Source: Candidatus Cloacimonadota bacterium (lineage in GTDB: Bacteria > Cloacimonadota > Cloacimonadia > Cloacimonadales > Cloacimonadaceae). Taken from it: DNA of 64,000 nt. The translations under genes were made by a program, and so were the position numbers. The DNA lies in the NCBI GenBank assembly GCA_030154085.1, contig JASKKR010000004.1, positions 1 through 64,000 of the forward strand, read 5' to 3'. The notes under the pieces were generated by a model. It saw only the letters and a program-made list of their open reading frames with translations, was not told the DNA's origin and made no database searches. Below, in pieces: positions 18,401-27,469 of the stretch. The stretch's first letter is position 1; every line of letters starts with the position of its first letter.

Positions 18401-19154
18401 CTACCCAATCTTGAATTGCAGCATCAAACATAGAATGCTTGATTACCAATATGCGTCCTTCTTCTGTAAGCACCGGATATTTAGCTTCATTGAAATTCAA
18501 GAAAAGACTCTGATATATATTTGCAAATTCATGGGCATAGCTGTTTTTGGCAGCGGAGAGAGCATTGGTCATGTCCGTGCCATTTTCCTTTACTTGCACC
18601 GAGATTTTTGTGTATACACGGGTAATCCCGGTTTCTGGATAGTATACGAAAGGTTTGAATCTGACGGTGATGCCGCGATAGTCACGGATGATAAATGGTT
18701 CGCTCAATTCTACCGGGTTTGCAGGATAAAAATCTGAGGAAGTATAGAAATCTGAAAAGCTGAAGGGAACATCTTCAGGATTGATATCCCTGGTTAAGTT
18801 TCCCTTGGAAGGAGCGATGGGCATTTGCAGCTCAATATATTCGCTATCAAGGATTTCAACTTCCATCTTGGCAGTGGGTGGAATGATGATGCTGCCAGCC
18901 ATAATTGGCACTTCTGGCAATCCAACCTCAAGAGTGAGTCCGCCATGTTTGAGAGTCGGCAAATACCAGGTTTCAGAATCTATTTCAACAGCTTTGCGCT
19001 GAAAGCTACCCAAGGTGAATTCCAACTTGGAAACACCTGGCTGGCTTCCGACAAGCCGCACTTCATTTGCATAATTACTCACATTTACCTGCTCAGCATT
19101 GAGGGTTATTCCCAATGCTAAAATCAGGGTTAATAATATAATGATTCGCTTCAT
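15465..19154 (-). CDS. Gingipain-like C25 cysteine protease with T9SS sorting domain (downstream paralog)
   Basis: A 1229-residue secreted protease. GGAGG lies five bases before the ATG at 19154, so this start is preferred over an in-frame ATG four codons earlier. Domains in order: signal peptide (about 1-22), a propeptide-like beta region, a peptidase C25 domain with catalytic His433 (GHGSN) and Cys466 (VACVNG), Ig-like and CARDB-like segments, a MAM-like domain (about 890-1030) with FWKKVSSEENHD and DAVWIDEV, an ASPM/HYDIN-like segment (LNFGNVPVGEE), and a C-terminal sorting domain (YPNPFNPTTTIRFSL ... GVYFYKM). The His-Cys spacing of 33 equals that of arginine gingipain. It follows its paralog by 117 bases. 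Confidence 0.9.
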   Translation of the reverse strand: MKRIIILLTLILALGITLNAEQVNVSNYANEVRLVGSQPGVSKLEFTLGSFQRKAVEIDSETWYLPTLKHGGLTLEVGLPEVPIMAGSIIIPPTAKMEVEILDSEYIELQMPIAPSKGNLTRDINPEDVPFSFSDFYTSSDFYPANPVELSEPFIIRDYRGITVRFKPFVYYPETGITRVYTKISVQVKENGTDMTNALSAAKNSYAHEFANIYQSLFLNFNEAKYPVLTEEGRILVIKHSMFDAAIQDWVEWKRQLGYNVNIVDVSEVGPSATSIKSYIQAQYDQNDGLMFVQIMGDAPQVPSLTYAGGGSDPSYSLLAGNDSYPDIYVGRFSAQTVAEMETQIERSVYYERDIQSDSEWLQKAIGIASSEGGGYQGDQGESDQQHMENIRNDLLNYGYTQVDQLYQNFNATSAQVSNSVNSGRGQINYIGHGSNTSWSTTGFNNTAVNNLVNEYELPFIISVACVNGNFVSTTCFAEAWLRATNNGNPTGAIAMYASSVNQSWDPPMRAQDEINDLLVADAKYTIGGLFFHGASRMIEVYGSDGADEFKNWHIFGDASLMARTQDPSEMVATYDPVLLIGMNSLSVQTEPNAKLSLSNDGIIYGSSTTDASGNAVINLDPLPSQPMDLTLTIAAPNRVTHLGQVQVLPADGPYIIITDIQVSGHDELVAEFDETITIQVEVENVGNDPAEDVTITLSTVDPYITVIGEAETIPDIAANATGSTTTGIDIHVTDFVPDQYTADFTVLVTLSNGDVYTNDYSLTINAPKIEWGYLIVDDPDGNNNNRIDPGESFVLGIPFSNVGHAESPAIQTSLIINGGATIISPILDTVDNLPIGAEGISMYAVTLSSQVTPGSMIQIMTFASYGGYTDNNIYNITVGIMADGFENGFQDFPWNFTGGDWTLDSESYRDNYAARSADINNNETTVMSVTMSNPADGIISFWKKVSSEENHDMLKFYINGQLKNQWSGEIDWSQVSYMVTAGTNTYRWEYTKDTSISSGQDAVWIDEVIFPAEVIETGSPAIIVDQTTLNFGNVPVGEELIKPFSISNQGNAPLLGSIQIPVPYTLDAAVEGFTTTMNFALEPGYSLDFNIGFRPDEEGVYDGSLIINSDDPENQIIIVPLTGSSSPVSNEDAINPVNTELIGNYPNPFNPTTTIRFSLKESTPVSITIYNILGQKVKTLVSGVLDAGHHSYTWDGVDANGRKVASGVYFYKMQSGTYSSTKKMIMMK

Positions 19155-19271
19155 TATATCCTCCATTTTATCTTCTTATAATTATCTTTTTAATTCTAGC
19201 ATGATGTGCTACTATTAATATATACAGAAAACTATGAGGCGCCCCTCATAAAAAAGAAGCGCCAGACGAGA

Positions 19272-22200
19272 TTATTTCATAAGCATCATTTTGTTCGTTG
19301 CTTGATAGTTTTGAGCTTGCATTCGATAGAAATATATACCGCTAGCTACAGAATTGCCACGATCATCCTTCCCATCCCATACTACCTGATGGTCTCCGGC
19401 TGAAACTTCAGTATCGAGTAACTGCTTTACTAATTGACCTTTCAGGTTATAGATGTTTAGTTTTACTCTACCGGCTTCCTTCAACGAATAGCGAATATTG
19501 GTAACGGGATTAAAAGGATTTGGGAAGTTCCCGTTTAAGCGCGTAATCGCTGGATTTACCAAATCACTGTTCGATACAGACTTCAAGGTGATCGGGATGG
19601 TGATGCTTGGCAGATCCTCGTCATTCGTGGTGATAATCAATTCTGTATTAATATCCGAGACATAATCTGATGCTTCATATCCAAGAGTGAATGTCATGCT
19701 GGCCCCAGGAGAGATTACATAGGAGTAATCATTGGGCAGGATCTGACTCATCTGTGAAAGAGTAAATTCAGCAGGTACTGAAATGAGTCCTTCCAAATCG
19801 CCAGTGCCCAGGTTGCGTAGGCTAAAGGGCTGGGTATAGCTACCATTGGGAACCACTTCCGAGAAGATTATCTCGTCAGTAGTTGTATATGCCATGGGTA
19901 TTTCATCACTTCCACTCATGGGGAATTTGATGTCATCAATCCAGCCTGCATCACTGCCGGTCGAATAACTTCCGTCTTTTATGTATGTCCACTTGAAAGT
20001 TCTGCTTCCGGCAGAAACGGGATAGCTCACTTCTGACCATCCTTGGTTTCCGCTCCAAGATCCTAACTCTACTCCATCAATGTAGAACTTGAGGAAGTCC
20101 CATCCGGATTCGGAAGATACTTTCTTGAAAAAGCTGATCTCGCCGTCTGCACTTACATCCATAGTGAGTTCCAGACTGGTGTTGCCATTGTGTGAAATAG
20201 CTCCGCTGCGGGCGGAATATGTTCCACTGTTAGCATCATTGGAGACGATTGTCCATGGAATAGCACTGTGGTTTTGCCACGGGAATGTCTCGAAATCGCC
20301 AGATTCAAAGCCTTCCATTATGGCTCCGATCGGAATTATGATGCTGTGGTTTATCATCTGAGCGCCCATATCTAGTGCAACCCCCAAGGGAATGGTCTCG
20401 CCATCTTCAATTTCTTCTGCTAAGTTTAAGTCAAAAGTGAGAGGGATGTTCCCACCAATTGAGATGCCTGGAATCAGGAAGAATGAATTTGGTAGACTTG
20501 CCAAATCACTATTAAGAACGAGGCTCAGACTGCCACTCTCAACAGCCATATGTCCTATGTTTGTTATATTTAGAGTGATATTAATGGTTTCGCTTGCCTC
20601 AAAGATGCCATTGTTATTGGGATCAAAGTAGCTTACAGAACTAATAGTGACTTCTGGAGCATTTATGAGCAGATTACGCGTAGTAGACCACACATTCACT
20701 CCATCCGTGACAGAAATCAGAAATTCTGCCACGTGCTGGTCCTCAGCTCCTTGATCAATCATGGCGCTGAAAATCGAAGATACGTTTATCTGACTATTTG
20801 CGGCTATGTCTTCAATTGTGGCCTGAGTATTGAGCAAATACACCCAAGGACTTTCAGTTGAGATGGTGACTTCTAGATTTTCTGCATCCAAAACTCCCAC
20901 ATTACTGAAAGTGAGATCCATCTCGATGGTATCTCCAGCATTGGCGGATGTGCTGCCATCCTGTAAAGTTATCTGACTTATCGTTACATATGGCCCCTCA
21001 TTTGGAATCACGTCTATGCTTGTGATTATAGGTTTACGTTGGGAACGAGTAGCAACCAAAGTAGCAGTTCCTGGTTCTTCAAAGGGGGCTATCTCAAGCG
21101 TCAAATATCCAGAGGCATCAGTGAGACCCGTTCCATGCAATTCTCCATTCATGGATACAGCTACGGAAGTATAAGGGTCTGCGACGATTTCTATAGTATC
21201 CATACCCAAGAAGATGGTTTCAGGAGTATTGATAGTAATATCTTCTGGAATTCCAATATAGGGGATTAGGGAAGGATCACCCATGATTGAGTAAATCTCC
21301 CAATAATAATCGATGAGATCACTATTGCTTTGTAGCACAGCCATATTTCCCATGACGACCATGCTTCCAGCGGTAGATGCCCAGTCTGTATAAGCTTCAC
21401 CATGTTCATGAAAGAGGGCATCATATGCTCCCAAATCATTGGCATTATAGGCTGGAGCGCTTCCGGTAGCATTCCCTTTGGCACCGACTGCCCACCAATA
21501 GTCTTCATCCCAATAAGTGCTATTGGTTCCCCCTATGTATATAACACCGCCTTTGTTCTCTGCTCTTAACCATGCCTCGCCAAAACAGGTGCTTACGTCG
21601 AATTTGTTTGTGAGGCAGCAATTACCTACCACAAACGAGTATTCATTTTCATTTTGCAGACTATTAATATGGTTGATTGTAATATTTGGATTACTCCAAT
21701 CGGTAGTACTACCATGAGCAGTGTAATTAACATATCCTCTACCATCAGAAACATTTGCTACGATGTTGGCTACACTACTTCCGGATTGAGGATACAGGTA
21801 GGTATTGCTTGTAATTCCATGAGCTTCGTTGAAGTAATGTTGAGAAGCGTAATTAATCTGCCCATTAGCATGTGTAGGTGACCAATAGTCGTCCACTCCC
21901 GCAATCAATACACTCTTGCCCAAATAATTATCATTAGGCATTGTATATTGCTCATGCATGAGAGTTTTATTAACTTGATTAGTTACCTGAGAAGGAGTAG
22001 TAGCAGATAATCTGCCAAAATACATTTCAGGCAGATAGTCAGTTCCTTGCAGACGTACATAATGCAAATCTGTAGGATGCGTGCTAGATGTGCTCGAAGA
22101 TCCTGTAGCCACTTGAGCAACGTCGCCCACTATCAATAGATAACTGGGTGCTGGGTTTTCAGCAGTAGCAGCATTCCAAAGTCCTTGCATGTAGTTTTTG

Positions 22201-23054
22201 ATCTGAGTATTGCTGTTACCGATGCTTTCGATGGTTGTTACCTGTACATCAAAGCCTTCGATAGTTTTCCACTCGATAAAAGGCTGCAAGGCATCCAAGA
22301 ATGCTGAAGGGCTGATGATTACGTATCCCGTGGGATAGCGCATAAGGCTTGTACGTGGCTGCTCATAGTTCCATATAGTTGATGCCAAGACTCCATCAAA
22401 AGCTACTGAGCTAGTCTTAGACTTTAACTCTCTTGTTGCATAGTGATCAGAACCAACAAAGCTGATCTCCACTTTAGTGGAAAGTACTATATTTAGAGAT
22501 TTGGTAGATGGATTATAGTTTATAGGCACAAAATCCAAGGCAAAAAGTCTTTCTCCGCGCATCATTCCCAGCTCTTGTATGCGGATCGCAGGTTCTGCAG
22601 TAGAGCGATTACCATTGTAGAAATCACGGTTTACCACAAATGGTAGTTCTTCGATTTTGGTGCTCTTGGAAACGCTGGCTTGAGCCGGGATAATAGGATA
22701 TAGTATTCCATTCTCACTAAGGTCGAGTGTAGTTCTTTGGGTGTCAGAAAGCCTAAATTGGGGCTCTGCTCCCAATGGCACGCTAATTATCTTGCGCAAA
22801 AGGGGAAGCTTCGGTTCCCCAATGCGATTCGTACTGGCAAAATCTTTGATCGATATTTCAGTCCAAACTCCTTCTTTGCTTTGCACTTCAAAATAATCTA
22901 AAGCATCAATAGCAAAGCGCGCGCTTAAACCGTCTGAATGACTTTCTAGTATCTCAGATTGAGATACTCCGCGTTGTAAACGGATGGTTCCACTATTGGC
23001 CATCAAACTAAGAGATAGAACCAATAGCAGGAATATCAAAAGATGTTTTTTCAT
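19272..23054 (-). CDS. Gingipain-like C25 cysteine protease with T9SS sorting domain (upstream paralog)
   Basis: A 1260-residue paralog of the next gene downstream. GGAGA precedes the ATG at 23054; the longer reading by 11 codons lacks a signal at its start. The signal peptide is about residues 1-20. The C25 domain has His447 (TAHGST) and Cys480 (GNCC), again 33 residues apart. A VPLGAEPQFRL propeptide region precedes it, and the same Ig-like, MAM-like (FFKKVSSESGWD, DAGWIDDI) and sorting domains (FPNPFNPVTNIRYSL, GIYFYRMQ) follow. It is predicted to be exported by T9SS to degrade external protein. Cleavage specificity cannot be told from sequence. Confidence 0.9.
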   Translation of the reverse strand: MKKHLLIFLLLVLSLSLMANSGTIRLQRGVSQSEILESHSDGLSARFAIDALDYFEVQSKEGVWTEISIKDFASTNRIGEPKLPLLRKIISVPLGAEPQFRLSDTQRTTLDLSENGILYPIIPAQASVSKSTKIEELPFVVNRDFYNGNRSTAEPAIRIQELGMMRGERLFALDFVPINYNPSTKSLNIVLSTKVEISFVGSDHYATRELKSKTSSVAFDGVLASTIWNYEQPRTSLMRYPTGYVIISPSAFLDALQPFIEWKTIEGFDVQVTTIESIGNSNTQIKNYMQGLWNAATAENPAPSYLLIVGDVAQVATGSSSTSSTHPTDLHYVRLQGTDYLPEMYFGRLSATTPSQVTNQVNKTLMHEQYTMPNDNYLGKSVLIAGVDDYWSPTHANGQINYASQHYFNEAHGITSNTYLYPQSGSSVANIVANVSDGRGYVNYTAHGSTTDWSNPNITINHINSLQNENEYSFVVGNCCLTNKFDVSTCFGEAWLRAENKGGVIYIGGTNSTYWDEDYWWAVGAKGNATGSAPAYNANDLGAYDALFHEHGEAYTDWASTAGSMVVMGNMAVLQSNSDLIDYYWEIYSIMGDPSLIPYIGIPEDITINTPETIFLGMDTIEIVADPYTSVAVSMNGELHGTGLTDASGYLTLEIAPFEEPGTATLVATRSQRKPIITSIDVIPNEGPYVTISQITLQDGSTSANAGDTIEMDLTFSNVGVLDAENLEVTISTESPWVYLLNTQATIEDIAANSQINVSSIFSAMIDQGAEDQHVAEFLISVTDGVNVWSTTRNLLINAPEVTISSVSYFDPNNNGIFEASETINITLNITNIGHMAVESGSLSLVLNSDLASLPNSFFLIPGISIGGNIPLTFDLNLAEEIEDGETIPLGVALDMGAQMINHSIIIPIGAIMEGFESGDFETFPWQNHSAIPWTIVSNDANSGTYSARSGAISHNGNTSLELTMDVSADGEISFFKKVSSESGWDFLKFYIDGVELGSWSGNQGWSEVSYPVSAGSRTFKWTYIKDGSYSTGSDAGWIDDIKFPMSGSDEIPMAYTTTDEIIFSEVVPNGSYTQPFSLRNLGTGDLEGLISVPAEFTLSQMSQILPNDYSYVISPGASMTFTLGYEASDYVSDINTELIITTNDEDLPSITIPITLKSVSNSDLVNPAITRLNGNFPNPFNPVTNIRYSLKEAGRVKLNIYNLKGQLVKQLLDTEVSAGDHQVVWDGKDDRGNSVASGIYFYRMQAQNYQATNKMMLMK

Positions 23055-23284
23055 CTTCTCTCCTGTATTCTTTATATTAAATTTCAACTATGATAGTGTT
23101 CTCAACACGCCATGCATATAAATTCATGCAAGATTAGAACCAAGAACTCATGAATTTGATACCGTCAAGTATTTTTTCTCAAAATGCTAAACCTAATCAC
23201 TGCAAAATCTTTAGGTTCGAATACTTATAAAACAAAATGCTTTGCTTTGACCGATATCCAAATAGACATAGTACATACTATAAT

Positions 23285-24232
23285 TTAATCAGAATTGGTT
23301 AAATTGCTAATACCGGAAGCCTTGATATGAAGAGTCTCATAGCGCGAAGGCATAGATGAGAAGTATTTACTATATATGATTTTGAGACTATTGCTATCTA
23401 CTTCAAGAGGGCTATAATCCGCCATTTCATAAATTAAATCAATTTCTGATTCTGGTCCTATTTCTGCCCATGCCATGTCCACGGTGTCAAGAAGATTGTC
23501 ATCACCATCAAATAACCCCAGAAGAAAAAATCCTTGAATAGGGACATCAAGATTGTTCTTGATACTTACAAACACATCGGCAGGAGTGGGAAGATCAAAG
23601 ATATCATACAAGAATGACTCATCACCATTTATCGGTACCACTTGGATATCGCTACAAAGATTAAAAGTGTCTTCGTCTAACCAATTGCCACTATAGCTCC
23701 TGGCTGAGCGAAAGCCGCCCCAATAGCCCAATGTGCGCTGCTCATATTGGCTCATCCCTGGATCGTTCACAATATATGAGCTAGCTTTGTTTGATGGACC
23801 GTCTTGTTTTACTACCAGAACCCAATGAGATCTGCGCTTGGCAACTTTGACGATCACTTTATTGCCTTTCTCTAATTCCTGAGATAGAAAATCCCAATCA
23901 TTGGCTCGAAAACTTTCCGCAACCAGTTCCAAGCCCAGACCTTCGCCATCAATCAAACTGGGAACTTGCCACCGCATATTGTTGCCAGAGTATCCACCAT
24001 TTTTGCGTAGCCATTCATTTAGCTTTGCCGGTGTCATGTAGGGATTTGATGCTTCCTGATTTAAAAGCATGGAAAGGCACGAAACAACGCAGCCACTACG
24101 CCCGATGGATGTAGACCTCCCTAATCGGTCAGTTTCCCACCTTGAATCTGTCTGTGAAAACCAACTGAATTCGGTGCCGAAGACGATGGTGACACAAAGT
24201 AGAAGACTGAGACACAGGGCTATTTTTTTCAT
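23285..24232 (-). CDS. Secreted C39-like papain-fold peptidase
   Basis: A 315-residue protein from the ATG at 24232 (GAGAG upstream); an in-frame ATG 12 codons earlier would bury the signal peptide. After the signal (cut near VFGT), the peptidase_C39_2-like domain shows FSQTDSRW, SGCVVSCLSM with likely catalytic Cys48, RRSHWVLVV with the likely His, and YIVNDPG with the Asp. A beta-rich C-terminal part (about residues 210-315) has no recognised fold and no T9SS sorting domain. It sits 230 bases upstream of the two C25 protease genes and may belong to the same secreted-protease cluster. Substrate unknown. Confidence 0.75.
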   Translation of the reverse strand: MKKIALCLSLLLCVTIVFGTEFSWFSQTDSRWETDRLGRSTSIGRSGCVVSCLSMLLNQEASNPYMTPAKLNEWLRKNGGYSGNNMRWQVPSLIDGEGLGLELVAESFRANDWDFLSQELEKGNKVIVKVAKRRSHWVLVVKQDGPSNKASSYIVNDPGMSQYEQRTLGYWGGFRSARSYSGNWLDEDTFNLCSDIQVVPINGDESFLYDIFDLPTPADVFVSIKNNLDVPIQGFFLLGLFDGDDNLLDTVDMAWAEIGPESEIDLIYEMADYSPLEVDSNSLKIIYSKYFSSMPSRYETLHIKASGISNLTNSD

Positions 24233-24513
24233 ATGGGTAGCTCTCAAAACTGTTTGTATTACATTCAATTATACTATCTGAACCAAATATGCATGCATTA
24301 TTCATGTTGTCAATTGCTTTTTTTGGGGTTTATGGTGTTGGCTATAATAAGTACAGGTGTTGAATATAAATCAGTTTAAGCTTTTTGAGATGTGAGTCCT
24401 AAGAGTAAGCAAGATAAAGTGATAGCTCTTGGATAGCGATTTTTATCTTGACAGATAGGAGCTCAGAGAATTGTATGATTCAAATATAGTAAATTACATA
24501 TAATAAGGAACTT

Positions 24514-25011
24514 ATGAGGAAGATGCGAAAAAAACTTTCTGTCACTTTTTTGAGCCTACAGCTGCTTTTTATAGCACCTGTAATTGCTGATTCTGTGGCA
24601 GGAATGGGCAGTGATGAGTTTAAACAGGATCAAGCCGAACTGTTGATGGACTCGCAGCATAGTCAGGAACCTCCGGGAAGGACTCCTGAGAAGATGATTG
24701 CATCCTACTATGCAGACTATTTTCACGGTCAAACTACAGCAAATGGTGAAACATTCAATCAATATGCCATGACATGCGCCCACAAAACTCTTCCCTTCAA
24801 TACAAGATTGCGCGTGACAAATCCCCAAAATGGAAAAAGCGTAGAAGTTCGCGTCAATGATCGTGGACCTTATCTTCCCGATAGAGATATAGATCTCTCA
24901 TTTGGGGCAGCAAAGAAGATCGGCTTGATTCGTCCTGGTGTAGCAGAGGTAGAAGTTTATATCCTGCATCCAGAAAACAGTACTCACTTGAATGAATACG
25001 CTGTAAATTAG
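24514..25011 (+). CDS. rlpA: RlpA-like protein with double-psi beta-barrel domain
   Basis: A 165-residue exported protein. A signal peptide (about residues 1-25) is followed by a variable linker and a double-psi barrel domain: ASYYADYFHGQTTANGE, MTCAHKTLPFNTRLRVTN and VRVNDRGPY, ending with DIDLSFGAAKKIG. RlpA proteins bind or cut glycan strands of peptidoglycan at the septum. No lipobox and no SPOR domain are visible, so this is a short form. AAGGA lies seven bases before the ATG. Confidence 0.88.
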   Translation: MRKMRKKLSVTFLSLQLLFIAPVIADSVAGMGSDEFKQDQAELLMDSQHSQEPPGRTPEKMIASYYADYFHGQTTANGETFNQYAMTCAHKTLPFNTRLRVTNPQNGKSVEVRVNDRGPYLPDRDIDLSFGAAKKIGLIRPGVAEVEVYILHPENSTHLNEYAVN

Positions 25012-25048
25012 ATTAATCTACTGCGATAAATATCCCCATAATTCTACC

Positions 25049-25951
25049 ATGCTTCAGCAAAAGGTTTCACCGAAAGTTCAATCAGCTCTCTCAGAAGGTA
25101 GAGCGGTATTGGCTATGGAATCTACCGTAATCACACACGGTTTGCCTTATCCCCAAAACTTCGAGATTTTGAGTGAATTGGAAGATCTTGCTGAGGAAAA
25201 TGGCGCAATTCCAGCGACTATTTGTATTTTGGATGGTGTTATCAGGATTGGTTTGGATTCTAATGAACGGAATATCCTAAGAAACAAGATAGTTGAACAT
25301 GCTCCAATTCATAAAATTGCATTAAGAGATATACCGCTAAGTTTAGCAAAGCGCGAAAGCGGTGGAACGACAGTATCTGCAACTATGGCATTAGCTCATC
25401 GAGTGGGGATCAAGGTCTTCGCTACTGGCGGGATAGGAGGTGTGCATCGTCGCTGGCAAGAAAGTTTGGACATTTCTCTGGATATCAAGGCACTGTCCGA
25501 AATATCGATGATCGTCGTTTCTGCCGGATGCAAAGCGATCTTGGACATAGCAGCGACTTTGGAACTACTGGAAACTTCAGGTGTTAGTGTCTATGGCTGG
25601 CAATGTGATGAATTTCCTGCCTTTTATTCTCGAACTAGTGGATGCAAGATAACCAGGGTAGATGGTTTGCAGACCATAGCAGATACATTCAGGATATCTC
25701 GTGAGTTTTCGCAAGGTGCTTTGCTGATTGCAAATCCAATCCCTGGAGATTTTGAAATTCCTGCTTTTGAGATTGAGCCCTACATCCAAAGTGGGCTGCA
25801 GGCAGCAACAGCTATACACGGCAAAGATCTAACTCCTTTTTTGCTAAATTATCTTGCTGAAGCGACAGAAGGGAGAAGTGTGAAAGCGAATCTTGCACTT
25901 CTTCGAAATAACGTTATATTAGGCGCAAAACTCGCCAAGGAACTAATATGA
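25049..25951 (+). CDS. psuG: Pseudouridine-5'-phosphate glycosidase
   Basis: A 300-residue enzyme that reversibly splits pseudouridine 5'-phosphate into uracil and ribose 5-phosphate. Signature segments: AMESTVITHGLPYPQN, GAIPATICILDG, KRESGGTTVSATM, VFATGGIGGVHR and VYGWQCDEFPAFY. Full family length. No pseudouridine kinase gene (psuK) is next to it. The start has a weak ribosome binding site. Overlaps the next gene by four bases. Confidence 0.94.
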   Translation: MLQQKVSPKVQSALSEGRAVLAMESTVITHGLPYPQNFEILSELEDLAEENGAIPATICILDGVIRIGLDSNERNILRNKIVEHAPIHKIALRDIPLSLAKRESGGTTVSATMALAHRVGIKVFATGGIGGVHRRWQESLDISLDIKALSEISMIVVSAGCKAILDIAATLELLETSGVSVYGWQCDEFPAFYSRTSGCKITRVDGLQTIADTFRISREFSQGALLIANPIPGDFEIPAFEIEPYIQSGLQAATAIHGKDLTPFLLNYLAEATEGRSVKANLALLRNNVILGAKLAKELI

Positions 25952-26778
25952 AAATTTATATTTCAGTTGATATGGAAGGAATGCCCGGAACTTTCAATTG
26001 GGAACATGAAAAGAAGGATAGATCAGCAGTGTTGGCTAGCATGAATCGGCATCTAGAAACAGCAATTACAGCAATAACATCAAGTGATAAAGAGTCTGAG
26101 ATTACAGAGATTTGCATTGCTGATTCCCATGGTGATTGTGACAATTTGTCGTATGAATTGAGCAACCTTGATTCCAGGGTAACTATGATCTCGGGAGCCC
26201 CCAGACCTGAATATATGATGCCGGGATTTAGCTCCGATTTTGACCTGGTTTTTCTTTTGGGCTATCATGCCGGAACTGGTGCTCTAAAGGGCAATATGGA
26301 TCACAGCTATTCAAATAGCAGAATTCAAAAGATTCACATCAATGACATGCCCATGAATGAAGCTCTTATCAATGCAGCCTATGCCGGATATCACAATGTT
26401 CCGGTCGCGTTAGTAAGCGGAGATTTAGCGCTTGAGAAAGAGCTGAGTGGTAGAATGCCTTGGATTGAATACGTGCGTACCAAAGAAGGTATCAGCAAAT
26501 TCTCTGCAAAAAACTATTCTCAGAAGCGTATAACAAACGAGCTTGCCGAGAAAGTGAGAAATGCCCTGAGCAAAGAAAATCTCCCTTGTTTTAGGATAGA
26601 TTCACCCATTAATCTCAAAATTGAGTTGCATTCTACTGCTATGGCAGATCAAGCATGTCTGATGCCAAACGTTGTGAGATTGGATGGGAAGACCATTAGC
26701 TATACGGAAAATGATTTTGCGGTCTTGTTAAATGCCTTGATGGCGATCATTACTCTCGCAGAATCTGTGGGAATATAA
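25948..26778 (+). CDS. dppA: M55-family D-aminopeptidase
   Basis: A 276-residue zinc aminopeptidase of the DppA family, which removes D-amino acids from peptides such as D-Ala-D-Ala. Motifs: ISVDMEGMPG with metal ligands Asp8 and Glu10, ADSHGDCDNL, GYHAGTGALKGNMDHSYS, and the NEALINAAYAGYHNVPVALVSGD core. Its start overlaps psuG (ATGA). It could recycle peptidoglycan peptides or help peptide fermentation; which one is not shown. Confidence 0.9.
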   Translation: MKIYISVDMEGMPGTFNWEHEKKDRSAVLASMNRHLETAITAITSSDKESEITEICIADSHGDCDNLSYELSNLDSRVTMISGAPRPEYMMPGFSSDFDLVFLLGYHAGTGALKGNMDHSYSNSRIQKIHINDMPMNEALINAAYAGYHNVPVALVSGDLALEKELSGRMPWIEYVRTKEGISKFSAKNYSQKRITNELAEKVRNALSKENLPCFRIDSPINLKIELHSTAMADQACLMPNVVRLDGKTISYTENDFAVLLNALMAIITLAESVGI

Positions 26779-27033
26779 CGCAAAGTGACTCTGTAAAGTT
26801 GAAAGAAGTCCACATTTAGGGAAAGTACTGTCCCTTGCTGCCAAACACTATCTATGCAAGACCTGCTCTAGCTAAAGCGATTTAGCAGACGCTGGACTTT
26901 CATAAAATATCTAGTATAGAATTTCCTGACATTATCAAAACGAATCAATTACATCTTAATTTCCCTTTCAGGTATAGGGAAAGCTTAATAGTATATTGAT
27001 GCGTATTTATAGGAAATAGCTGCCTTTGGGGAA

Positions 27034-27067
27034 TCGATCCTTTCTATGGACATTTCCATGGGATCGA
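27034..27067 (+). other. Two-tier hairpin in the gap before coaX
   Basis: TCGATCC (27034-27040) pairs with GGATCGA (27061-27067), and inside it ATGGA (27046-27050) pairs with TCCAT (27055-27059). The sequence that follows is T-rich (ATAGCTTTTATTTG), so a weak terminator is possible. It lies 250 bases past the M55 gene. Confidence 0.45.
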
Positions 27068-27117
27068 ATAGCTTTTATTTGTCATTGATCTGACATGTAC
27101 CGGCATTTCCATCTTGC

Positions 27118-27225
27118 TAAATGCTTGCAAAAGTAGCACACTTCACGCCTTCCCCGTTTCTCCCTCATTTGAGAAGTGGGCAAGAAACGAGAAAATAAGG
27201 AGTTACGGCGATGTGAAGTACGTTC
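27118..27225 (+). repeat. Dispersed intergenic repeat, copy 3
   Basis: It starts with TAAATGCTTGCAAAAG and keeps GCCTTCCCCGTTTCT, TCATTTGAGAAGTGGGC, AAGAAACGAG, AAATAAGGAGTTAC and GATGTGAAGTACG. The outer arms ACTTCAC and GTGAAGT pair exactly. It lies between two + strand genes. Confidence 0.85.
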
Positions 27226-27469
27226 TTTAGACAATGCCTGGGAAACGATCTCCATGGCAGAGCGATAAAACGAAATTAAGGATGGCAGTATCTCTTGATA
27301 TGGTTGATTATCTGTTCATACAAGTGGATTGAGATATTTTATCGAAAAATCCATGAGTATATCTGTAATTGAGGATAAAAGCGTTGACATAATATGCACT
27401 CTTCAAAGACTAGTCCATGGTTGTCTTTCGTTTTGTTTTTTTACTAAAATACTGTTTTGAGCGGGGATT

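Larger units (their letters stand above)
26779..27469. other. 690-base gap with hairpins and a dispersed repeat
   Basis: No gene is supported here. The gap holds an inverted repeat TTTCCCT/AGGGAAA (26960-26982), a longer hairpin at 27034-27067, and repeat copy 3 (27118-27225). TTGACA (27385-27390) may be a -35 box for coaX. It is the longest non-coding stretch in the window. Confidence 0.65.

Noticed and set aside
18252-18737. A 161-residue + strand frame opposite the C25 protease gene
   Set aside because: It is antisense to a well-supported coding region with clear family motifs; no independent signal.
19230-19262. Palindrome ATGAGGCGCCCCTCAT as a terminator after the upstream C25 gene
   Set aside because: On the strand of that gene the T-run comes before the stem, not after it, so it is not a standard terminator.
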